Shown one piece after another: positions 9,123 to 18,567 of a stretch of 34,289 nucleotides of DNA. Source of the stretch: Cymbomonas tetramitiformis (lineage: Eukaryota > Chlorophyta > Pyramimonadophyceae > Pyramimonadales > Pyramimonadaceae). The DNA is taken from assembly GCA_001247695.2 (NCBI GenBank), contig LGRX02034814.1, forward strand, positions 1 through 34,289, in the 5' to 3' direction. The position numbers and the translations under genes are program-made. Below the pieces are notes generated by a model. It searched no databases. It was not told the origin of the DNA and was given only the letters and a program-made list of their open reading frames with translations. Position 1 is the stretch's first letter. Each line of letters begins with the position of its first letter.

Positions 9123-11808
9123 TTGGGTGCCCGGGGGAGCGAATCGTTACGTATTATTGAACAGGCGCAACTTCATCCTCTACCCTCGTTAAAGGGCAAT
9201 TATTCTGTCATTGATAGATTACGTACGCGTAATGCATATGCCGGCACCGTTCTTCCTGTAGAGTTAATTGACCTCAGCCAAGCAGTCATTGATCTGCAGA
9301 TAGTTATCGGCGACTGGGCTAGATATCAAGGCACATGAAAACAATTTAAGAAGCGCTTTACGTACTCATACTGGAACAATATTCAAATACTCAATCAACT
9401 GAAGCAGTTGTCTGCATGCGCTCAGCTTATTCGAGATGCCAATTCCAAATTGGTTTCAATGCAAGACTTAATCTATGCCGCTCGTAGTATTTGTGCCGCT
9501 GAAGGATTGACCTATTTTTGGAACATCCGTGAGGATTGCAGCAACGGCTCGTCGTCTGAATTTCGACACTGGCTCGAAAAAGAATTTATCACCTGCAGTA
9601 CAGTGTTTCCTAAAACGGTTGAATCCTGAAAATCTAAGATCGGCGATTAGTATTTACTTCTATCAGTTTCCACAGACCGCCGAGCAACACCGAAATATGA
9701 CAGATACGTATCAGTCCACATTGCAGGAGACGAGTTCACACACTGTGATGGGTGTGCTGAAAACGGTGGATGTTCCCAAACATCTTTCTTTGCTCGTATC
9801 AGATGCGGCCAAGCGTGTGTTGCGCTCTCTAATTGGCCGCATGGTGAAATCTACGAGCTTCTTGGAATCTGAGCTTCACGTGCCCCGCAAAGCATGTAAT
9901 ACTGCTATGACAAAAGTAGATGCCGCAGTCTTGATTCAACTGCAATTCGAAAGGAGGGACTCGCTGAGTTGCTTAAGTGTGCGTTCAGATAATTATGACA
10001 GTTCACGGCCAGGCTCGTTTATGCAAACGGCAAGAACAAACAGAGATATTATCAGCATTACTAGATGAACACTTTGGAGGCAGAACCTCGCTCAAGGAGC
10101 ACTGCACTAGCATTGGTTTGTGCTTGAAAAGTTTGATCGAGGCTGGAGCGGCTGAGTTGGGGCGCATGCGCCATGACGAGGAAGGTGTTGGTGAGCAGCT
10201 TATAGACAAGCAACGCAACAAGCAAACTATAATGCGAGAAACTTGCACATGGGGTGCCTTGGCTCTTCATGTGCAGGAGAAAATCCAGGCGGTGGAGCAG
10301 AAGCTTGGTAAAGCTGAGTTGACAAGTGTTTCGGAGGCCACCATCCGTCGGTATTGTACTCAACGGTGGGCTGGATCTATCGCATCGAAGAACAGCGACC
10401 CGATCGCTGTTGTCGGACACCTGAAGTTGACTGCTGCTATGCATGGGTTTCATATTGATGCTCGCAGCACACACGCGTTGCTTCGACTGCTTAGGCAGGC
10501 CATGTTTCACTGCACAGAACTTGGTATTTCGTGGATAACGAGAGAGTGGGATGATCATAGCAAGATTGAGTCAGATAATAAGAAACGATCTTACACTAGA
10601 AACAAGACAATCCTTCTCCGCCATGGCATCGCCAATGCGCCATACTCGGATACTGAAGAGACTGTGGGTGGCGTAAAGGCGATCTGTAACAGCATTTTGT
10701 TGATTCTTCCAAAAGACGAACCTCTCTGGCGAGGAGATAATATTCCTTCGAGTGCGAAAATTGGACAGTTAGTCACAAAGCAGGCGTACGCTGTTGTTCG
10801 GATCGAGAGTGAGCGCAGGTTTACCCCTTTACAACAACAGAATGATTTCAGGCTAGTACAAATGTCAGATCCGCGCTTGCGACAATACATGCAGGGTTGT
10901 ACATACTTACATTCTGAGGCGGACAGTGGCTGGGATCACAACCAGCGCCAATCAGAAACACGGTATGGTTTGGTTCGTGACCACTTGGAGAACGACCGCA
11001 ACCATGACTGCAATGCAGCCCGGGCCGCTGAGCAAACTGGATATATTGAAGCTGAACGCGTGAATGCAGTTGACACGCGGTCCATTGCGCGGGGACATGT
11101 CGCATCGATGGTCTCCGATCTGCCCCGGCCTACAAACAGTGCCGAACTTCAAGGTAATCGACGTGCATTTCAGAACGCTCTAGTGAATTGCTTTGGAACG
11201 GCACAATATGCGGGGAGACCTTTGGTCGCCTTGGCTTCACATCCAGAAGTGCCTCACTCAGACCATATTCCTGATTTGGAGAGAGATCAGAGATAGTATT
11301 CGCAGGATTTTGGCAACGAAATCTATGGACAATGCTGCCTCATTGCCTTTTGCTAAGAAAGTCGTGCCAACGTTGAAGTACCAGGCTCTGCACTGTCGGG
11401 AGGCGCACTACATGCACCAGATACGACGTGAAGGGTGCTGTGCTATTACGGGTCGGAAATGTACTCGGGAGGATTACGCCACGTTTCAAAGTGAGCTTGA
11501 TTTTCTACCATGTGATGGAGAGGCCTTGGCGAAGGTCTCCTCTCCCATTTGTTTTTATACCTAAGCCAATACGCAAAGCAGATGGGCATCACCAGACTTG
11601 GGAAGACGTCAAGGCATCTATCGAATCTGGGGACATTCCATCATATCCCCCGATCGATGATCCGCCTTCCATCAAGCTGAAAAAATATTTCAAAGAGCAG
11701 AGTTCGAATCATCATTTCCGCTCTATTTCAGCATGGCGCATGTTCAACACAATGCAAATTCCGAATTTAGTGAATTTCGGACTTTGGAAATTGGCATTCA
11801 TCCATTAA
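9123..11808 (+). pseudogene. Frame-broken unknown protein, probably of a mobile element
   Basis: A series of overlapping + frames (9123-9338, 9408-9629, 9529-10068, 9977-11296, 11193-11564, 11428-11808) each have ordinary globular composition. Each hands over to another frame, which suggests one long ancestral coding region with several frameshifts and a stop near 9338. The longest piece (439 codons) contains a helical EQLIDKQRNKQTIMRE region and HLKLTAAMHGFHIDARSTHA. A Cys/His-containing stretch (CCAITGRKCTRED) appears at about 11440-11480. No transposase, polymerase or helicase motif is recognised. Neighbouring decayed elements favour a transposon protein, but a broken host gene with introns cannot be excluded. 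Confidence 0.4.
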
Positions 11809-12372
11809 AAAGTGTACACGCCAGTCAAATAATAAGATATTTGGATGATGTTAGACTTTCAGAAATTCGCAATACATATATACTTGAAGATTTAATGTGC
11901 CGCACACACCAACCTTGCGATATATGCCCTCTAGAAAGCAATTATGATGGCTGGATGGTCAACTCGCGTGACCACTGTTTTAGGGGGGGAACCAACGAGC
12001 CAATATATTAGAGGGGAAGCCAACGAGCCAATGAGCCAATATATGCATTCCAACCGGGCCTACCGCCCAAATATGATATGGACATATGTATAGGTTCAAT
12101 TTGATGGTATCCGCGCAGGTGTAGTGTTGATATACGATTGGTAAAAAATTATTGAAGATGAGTCACTAATTTGCCACATTTTGAATGTTCCAAAAAATCG
12201 GTTTTGAAAAATTTGAGTGTAGAGGTTTGAAATGCGTTCGTCATGGATATATGGGATGGATATAGGCCAAACCAGCGTTCGAATAAATTAATATAGGACA
12301 TATACATACCACCTTTCATTGGTTAGACACCACAAATCACGGGAGATGCCCAATTAAGTTATCGGAACAATG
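11809..12372. other. AT-rich stretch without a gene
   Basis: No sustained frame is present. A direct repeat, GCCAACGAGCCAAT, occurs at about 12013-12035, beside similar AACCAACGAGCCAATATAT at 11990-12008. This suggests a small duplication. Nothing else is seen. Confidence 0.5.
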
Positions 12373-12419
12373 GTCCTCGTGGTAGGACCAAATCGTCGAT
12401 TTGGTCCTACCACAAGGAC
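12373..12419. repeat. Near-perfect 23-bp inverted repeat with 1-nt loop
   Basis: Arms 12373-12395 and 12397-12419 pair at 22 of 23 positions around a single T at 12396. The inner 17 bp (GTGGTAGGACCAAATCG) are perfect. It lies about 140 nt upstream of the transposase remnant at 12562. It could be two head-to-head terminal inverted repeats, a terminator-like hairpin or a small foldback element. Confidence 0.85.
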
Positions 12420-12561
12420 TGCGGGGCAGTAGCCACTACACGCCCTGTTTTACTCCACATGGTTCGTGTCGCGGCTCCACGCATATGACATATGTCACAC
12501 GCAAGGAGCTACTGAAGCCACAAGTTCGGTTTTCTCGAGTTGAGTAAGTTCACTTTTCAAG

Positions 12562-14245
12562 ATGTGTTCCGAGTCCGCCGAAAAATATATCCGGGGCGTG
12601 CATGCATTATTTAATGAAATTATTATTTCCAAGGACGATTTCGAAAGTGCCAAGGCCAATGCGCCTGCTCGGTGTTTACGCACGCTACCGAAGGAGAGCA
12701 TTATCTGCAAGCTTCCGAAGGAAACTGATGCTGAAACTGACGCGGAAACCGAAGTTGCCGAAGGTGAGCCTAGCGAATATCTCCCCAGCGATACCGAAGA
12801 ACATAACTCACGACCCGACGACGAACAAACCGCACTTGAAGCTATGTTAGAGCTGAGGAAGGAAGCGCCGAACCCCGTGGAACGGAAAGAAGAAGAAGAA
12901 GAAGAAAGTCAGCAAAGTTTCCGAAGGCTATACGCCAGTTTGCAAACTGGGACAAGTGTCGGGTATATGTTATTTCAGACAGTATCAAATGGGACTTTTA
13001 TCGTTCGGTTTCTGCTTGTGGGAAAGAAAGGTCAGACGGGCGGACTGTTTGTGTGCCGCTCACACACCAATTGTGGTGCAAGTATATATACGATTCCGTG
13101 GGCCTCAGAAAGGTGAAGCCAAGTGGACCGTTGAAAGCAACGATATCGAGCACACCACGGAAATCATAAAAACTAACAGCAAACAACGGGGTATCCATCA
13201 CGAGTTTCGGGACAAGATCATTTCGCACGTCGACGCTGTTGACGTGCCTCAACGGATACTCAACCAGCTCAACCTAACATATCGGGGGCAACCAGCCATG
13301 CTTGCCCGGCTCCCTGCTATCTCCCAAATCCAAGACTTCCAACGCAACATGATTCGGCGGGCGACAGGTGCAACCAAATTTGAAACCGTTGCGGATTTGG
13401 TGGAGCTCACCGATGGGTTGGCGCTAAACTCTACAGCACTAAGTGGAGATGTTAATGCCCTATGCAGAAGGTGTTTTCGACGTTGGCGATGCCTTCGGTT
13501 TCGTTTTCTCTTCACGGAACATCTTACGAAACGCGGAGCGCGCACGGGATGCGTGGGGTGGCAAGTTCCCCGGTGAGTGCGATGGCAGCTGGAAGTTCGT
13601 GTACTGCGGGTGGCTGATTCTCGCCTTCGGGACACATCATATCTACTTTGACGTCAAAACCTATTCGCTATTCGTCACCAGTTCCGCGCTATAGCTTGCA
13701 TGTTTACAAAGGGCGAGTCGCACCAGGCATTTGCGTGCGCCAATTTACCTGCATTATACCTGCAGTGATACTACTGATTGGGTTCAAGATTGAGCTATGC
13801 TCCGCGTGCAGCAATCAAGTCCACCTATGCACAAGTGTGGCCAACCGCGACATGGATAACCTGCTGGCCCCGTATTTTTCCATTAAACCGAGGAAAGAGT
13901 GGGTCGGGTACATGGTGTCCACGGATGAAACCGCCATCCTCGAGTCCCGCGACCGTTTTCTTCACCTGCTGCACAAGATTCGCTCGACTCCTCAATTTAC
14001 GCACTTGGCACGTCTCGTTGTTTATCAACTTCGCAGTAAATTGAAGGAAGAGGGGTTGGCGAACCTTGTCGAGAGGGAGTCAGTACTGGTACACCGCCCC
14101 ACCATATGCGTGCTGGGACGTCACTGCTTCCAAGGTGGTATTTTGCGATCCATCTTCCCAACCCATTGAGGCGTACTGGCGCGTGGTGAAGAAATCTCGG
14201 CTCGACCATCTTCGTGCACGCCTGGACAACATGCTCCACGAATAA
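12562..14245 (+). pseudogene. Mutator-like (MULE) transposase remnant
   Basis: The first frame (12562-13116) has an acidic Glu/Asp-rich N-terminus and then CRSHTNCGASIY, resembling the FLYWCH/WRKY-type Cys/His DNA-binding part found before MULE transposases. The next frame (12956-13576) gives a spacer ending in QIQDFQRNMIRR. After a shift, 13443-13694 reads FVFSSRNILRNAERARDAWG and then GGKFPGECDGSWKF, where Asp-Gly matches the first catalytic Asp block. Later pieces in other frames are TKGESHQAFA (about 13705), STYAQVWPTATWITCW (about 13820) and QPIEAYWRVVKK (about 14155), all in the order expected of the family. At least three frameshifts and in-frame stops near 13767-13778 make it dead. 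No terminal inverted repeats or target duplication were found. Family is a recognition call, not a search result. Confidence 0.55.
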
Positions 14246-15059
14246 TTAACTGGATGTACTTGGAAGCCATTAATGGTTTATGCGACCTGATTAATAGCGG
14301 GTTGTGTGGTGCCGTGCCGTCCGAGATCGTTTTCTCAGCCTTGGGAAAGCTTCAAGCCTAGGATTATAACCGCATCGCTGGGAAATACTACGTCACCCAA
14401 ACCAAACCAAATACAAACTACCCAAACCTAAACCAAATGCGTGAGCAATATAGACTCGTTACTGTTTCGCCATACTCTACTGCAGTCAATGCGCTTAAAA
14501 TAGTGAAATTATGATACTACTATCAGTTTTTCTACCCGATTTCATGCGCTGGAACGCACGCTAACCCCTCCCCTGCTGTGAGCTTTTGGGTTTGGGTACA
14601 TTCAAAACCAAACCCAAAACACATCTTGCAGACACGTGATCGTTGTGCCAATCTTCAGAGCAGTCTATGCTTCAGAGCAGTCCTTGCACGTTGAAGGGTG
14701 CAACAATATTGCTGTCGACAATATTTTCGCTCAGTTTCGTGAGATATACCAAACGAAAACCCATTCCTCGTTTTCAGTTTTCGGGTTTGGGTTGAAACCA
14801 TCTTAAACCGCGTCAACGTAGCTTGCAGTCGCGACTGCAAACCAAGGCAATGCGGTTGCGGATGGGCTCAACCAAGAGCTCAAAATAAAGCTTTTAGTCT
14901 TGTGAATATACACATATAAGTTACGAACGGTGAAATAATGGTTGCTCAGTGTAAAATATTAAATATCATACGGGTGCGTGCCTGCTATTGAGCGATAAGC
15001 GCTTTTTCACAAACATCGATGCCTAACGTGACGAGAGCATACAAGTAGGTGTACAACGG
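14246..15059. other. Non-coding stretch with CCAAACC/GGTTTGG motifs
   Basis: No sustained coding frame. It carries repeated CCAAACCCAAA-type motifs. These include a 12-bp perfect inverted repeat at 14584-14595 / 14608-14619 (TTTTGGGTTTGG and its complement) and another GGGTTTGGGTT near 14785. These resemble plant-type telomeric or A/C-rich element ends, but they are not tandem. Confidence 0.5.
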
Positions 15060-15651
15060 ACATTGGACGATATCGAGTACTTCAAACCTGAGCACTGGTT
15101 CCTGGAGAATCCTGAGGGCCGTTTTCCCAATGCACTACGCCTACGTCCAGTAATGGATAGACTGCCAGAGCCACTTCACAGTACCTACTGCAATATGGGG
15201 AGCGTTATCGGAAGCCCATTTGCATTTAGACTAGCTCAGCACCACAGACCTAACGCTTGCAGTGCGTCGCAGAAACCCCTTGCGCCTGCAGGTGGGCCAC
15301 CGGGGAACATCCCGAGACGGCACAAGTTGGACCCCATCCAGACCAAACGGGAACACGAGATTCACGAACAGTGTACCCAATTCCCGGCCCACTACTTTAT
15401 CATCTGTTTCACGCGCTGCAGTTTGGACAGCGGGCGTCGGAACGAGATTCGGCATCTTGAACGAGTATGCCAAGCATCATCGTGAGGAAATTGAAGATAA
15501 AGACGGATACGAAGACCCGCCTAGATTCCGGAGGTATGGTAGGAGGCCTCTTGGGATAGCGTCCTTGTGGCGGGACCTTGAGACTCTCTACGCACTGTCC
15601 GGTAGCGGAAGACGACAGGAGCTAGCATACCTTAGAACTGGCGGGAACTAG
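15060..15651 (+). pseudogene. DNA cytosine methyltransferase-like domain, frame-broken
   Basis: The first frame reads EYFKPEHWFLENPEGRF and later STYCNMG. This resembles the (K/R)PxxWFxENPxG and tYCxYG signatures of the compact C5-cytosine methyltransferase-like domains found in phages and in some algal and dinoflagellate retroelements. The following part, GEHPETAQVGPHPD and then VYPIPGPLLYHLFHAL, continues in another frame (15257-15460). The last part (15262-15651) is in a third frame. At least two frameshifts are therefore present, and the catalytic Pro-Cys segment is not in the window. Its position directly before a polypurine tract and LTR-like sequence suggests that it was the 3' gene of a retroelement. 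Alternative: a phage-like or host methylase fragment. Confidence 0.42.
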
Positions 15652-15707
15652 AGAACCCGAGAACTAGCGTGTTGATTAAGAAGCAGGTGGATCGGGAGAT
15701 AGCCACC

Positions 15708-15728
15708 TCTTAAGGGGGGCGGAGAGTT
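15708..15728 (+). promoter_or_regulatory. Candidate polypurine tract before the LTR-like repeat
   Basis: TTAAGGGGGGCGGAGAGT precedes TGTGCCCGGAGGCACA. A G/A-rich tract directly before a TG-starting repeat is the usual plus-strand primer site of LTR retroelements. One C interrupts the tract. Confidence 0.4.
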
Positions 15729-16665
15729 GTGCCCGGAGGCACAGCATTTTGATTACGAGAAATCCGCGAATCGAATATCGATGACGATCGAATCTACAGT
15801 CGGATATGAGATCAGAGTTATGCATTCAGATGATTGGATATTGAACCCAGGTGATTAGATTGTGACTACAAATGATTGGTTCGTGCCTACAGATGAATGA
15901 ACCGTACCTACAGGTGATTGGACGATACCTGGAGACAATTGAAGGGATATACATCTGTAGGGCGGATGACCGTCGATTGACGGGATCGTGCATGCAGACG
16001 ACTGGAGGAGACCATCGTATGCCGAATGAACATGATACTAGAGGAAATGCCGGACACAGTTTCCTCAGTTTTGGAATGACCGTTTAGCATAGCAACCTTG
16101 GTATAGAATTAAAACATTCTTAGCCGTTAACAGCATCATATATTGGTTAATATCACGATCGTGGTATATCATTCTTCCTTCCCTACACCCCGGAACAAAC
16201 CGAATCGTGTCCACAGACGATTAAGGGGACAATCGGATGCGGGACGTACGATCGTCGATTGATGTGATCGTATTTACGGACGATTGAGGAATAATCGGCG
16301 GTGCGACATACGATTGTCGATCGATGTAACCGTGCCTACAGATGACTGACTCATGCTTACAGATGATTGGATCGTGTCTGTAGACGATTGAGGAGTCATC
16401 GTCTATAGGACATACGATCGTTGATCGATGTGATCGATTTTACGGACGATTGGGGAAATGATCGAATGTAGAACAAATGTGCGATAATAGGTGATGTCGA
16501 GCACAGTTTGTTCAGTTTGAGTTTGACCGAATAACCATAGTAGCCTTAGAGTAGCTTTTGAATCTTCCCAGTAAGTATTGGGAGTATATATTGTTGTATA
16601 CACGATCGTACAGCATCATCCTTTCTTATCTATACCCCGGAGCACTAGTCGTTTTGTGACACAGT
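15729..16665. repeat. LTR-like sequence with internal ~455-nt degenerate duplication
   Basis: The stretch starts with TGTGCCCGGAGGCACA and could end at TTTTGTGACACA. Inside are many degenerate units of about 25 nt built on GATGATTGGATCGTGCCTACA. Two diverged copies of a longer block are also seen: about 16045-16200 (GGACACAGTTTCCTCAGTTT ... CTACACCCCGGA) and about 16500-16650 (GAGCACAGTTTGTTCAGTTT ... CTATACCCCGGA). No matching 5' LTR is visible in the window, so the LTR call rests on the polypurine tract and TG...CA ends only. Confidence 0.4.
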
Positions 16666-16911
16666 GCCACTCGACGTGCTATGGAGGTATACCATATTTT
16701 CGGTAGCAAATGCTGGTTAATTCGTTGGGAGGGATATGACCGTACAATATCCTTATAAATGGGTTACCACCTATATGGTACGAAGTGAGAGAATACTCAA
16801 TATACACCAGTGATTCTAAAAACCGAGCTCGTAAGGGTTCAATCTTCGTTGTTGGCGTGGAGGAATGCCTGCCCGTTTGTCCTTCGCTAAGCGGAGACTG
16901 TGAGACTACGG

Positions 16912-16933
16912 GAGAGAGAGAGAGAGAGAGAGA
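16912..16933. repeat. (GA)11 microsatellite
   Basis: Eleven uninterrupted GA units in otherwise non-coding sequence. The surrounding 16666-17681 stretch contains no convincing gene. Confidence 0.9.
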
Positions 16934-17095
16934 TATGGAGCATCTCGTTGTGTTTGTTGGCGACGCTGCCGCTGGAGAATTTCGTTTTACTACAAAATCG
17001 CCGATTATGGCTGACAGTCAATGCCATATTCCGGACACATTGCATCGTGCCTGTACATGTCTGCAAGCCATCGAGTGCCGGATACATTGCCAGCC

Positions 17096-17195
17096 AGCCA
17101 AGAGGGATATATTGCTATCATCCAGCTAAGAGGAATACATTCCTATAATCCAGCCAAGAGGGATACATCGCTATCATCCAGTCGAGAGGGATGCA
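17096..17195. repeat. 28-nt tandem repeat, 3.5 copies
   Basis: Units starting AGCCAAGAGGGATAYATYGC begin at 17096, 17124, 17152 and 17180, an exact 28-nt step, with a few substitutions per unit. Confidence 0.85.
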
Positions 17196-17681
17196 CGTAT
17201 GCAGCATGCAAGAGCAGTGCACGGTTGGCATCGTCACACCGTTGTCACTTTATGACCCACGGTAAGAGTCGCTTGCTCGACATGTTGCTGCTTTTTACTT
17301 TGAGCACTTCGGGGCTGGCGATAAACAACTGAGTTTCCTCATGTCACTAAAAGTGCATGACTTTATCTGAATTTTCGCTGCTGATTCAGTTTCTTCTATA
17401 TTTCATCATCACCACCATTATCAATCTACAACAACATGGATTGGTTGCTGGAATGACGCATGGTCCCACTGCTACACATATTCACGTCAACAATCAATCA
17501 ATCCGATCGCACTTTTTTATCACGTTTCTCTTTCAACCGGAAAATGGTCACAAGAAAACTCTGAAGCAACTGAAGGCCTGCGTGAACCTGCGCCATAGAC
17601 CCCTTCAGCATCATCTGCAGAGCCATTATTGTGCATGGTCTACTACACAAGCCTCCTAGCAATTGGCGTCCAGATCTGCTC

Positions 17682-18567
17682 TCAGCATGGAGGAGATTTA
17701 CCATAACATGCCGCTCCCCCTGGAAGCCACGGCGGCGAGTCAAGCTTAAATGCAAGCTCTTTCTGTGTTTCGCCGGGATGTAAAGTTCTATCCTGTAACG
17801 CCACTGGCATACACGGCTCTAAATGTATCGTTTTTAAAGATGGGTGGGCACAGGGTAAACTGTAGTTAGTCAACCCCTTTGCGCGATGTGCAGGACCCTC
17901 CGTAAACATGGTGGTGTTTGCTGTATGCGAGAACAACCACGACCCAAAAGCGGATGTCTCCGAATCACATGCACTGCTCAGAGTGGAGTGGTCATCCCGG
18001 CCCCGCCGCCAAACCAATTTCAGCAATGTCGCAATCGCATCTGCCTTGAGCTCCTCACCCATGTACGACCCAAAAAGGCTAGAATATAGAAATCGCGGGA
18101 GTGCACATGCCAGCTCGCGACGCATCTCTCTGATCTCTTGAGGAGTGTAGCTTAAGAGCCGCTCGGGAAGTTCGTTGAGCTCGGACTCAGAGACCACCAC
18201 CGCGAATCGATCCCACGGGAGCAGCTCTTCCCATATCAGGGTCAGTCCGAAAAAGGGCATGATGACCACCGGGATGCACCCGTAGAGGATTGCGTGGAGG
18301 ATGCGAATGCCCCATCCGTTCACCCTCCCCTCTGCCGCAAAACAGAAGAGCGACTTCACGTAGTACTGAGGGAAGTCCAACCCGACATCATGTGGGAAAA
18401 TCCCGACGTGCTCCATCTTGATTGATGAAGGTAGATCTGACCGCAGCTGCCGAAGCGGGTGGCAGCTGTGTGTACAATTTTCCTCGTCAAAAACCACACC
18501 AAAATGTCCATCTCCTCGGTCCACCAACGGAGGGTCAAAGAAGCGGTTATATAACTGTACCAGCAAC
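17682..18567 (-). CDS. Exostosin gene, last exon (C-terminal exostosin domain)
   Basis: This piece carries the most conserved part of the family: HVGIFPHDVGLDFPQYYVKS, then SLFCFAAEGRVNGWGIR, LHAILYGCIPVVIM and WEELLPWDRFAVVVSESEL. The pattern (S)xFCxxxxGxxxxxxRxxxAxxxGCIPVVI followed by L.W..F.V.V.E.E is the signature of the exostosin C-terminal half, where the donor sugar nucleotide is thought to bind. A helical LPERLLSYTPQEIREMRREL segment follows, as is usual. A 120-residue poorly conserved tail (Ser/Thr-rich) ends at TGA 17682-17684. The start is set by an AG acceptor at 18568-18569 after a T/G-rich tract, which continues exon 4 in phase. An acceptor after TGGTACAG (about 18560) is the alternative. 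Confidence 0.8.

Noticed and set aside
14584..14619. Plant-type telomere remnant
   Set aside because: GGGTTTGGG motifs are dispersed and partly inverted, not a tandem TTTAGGG array.
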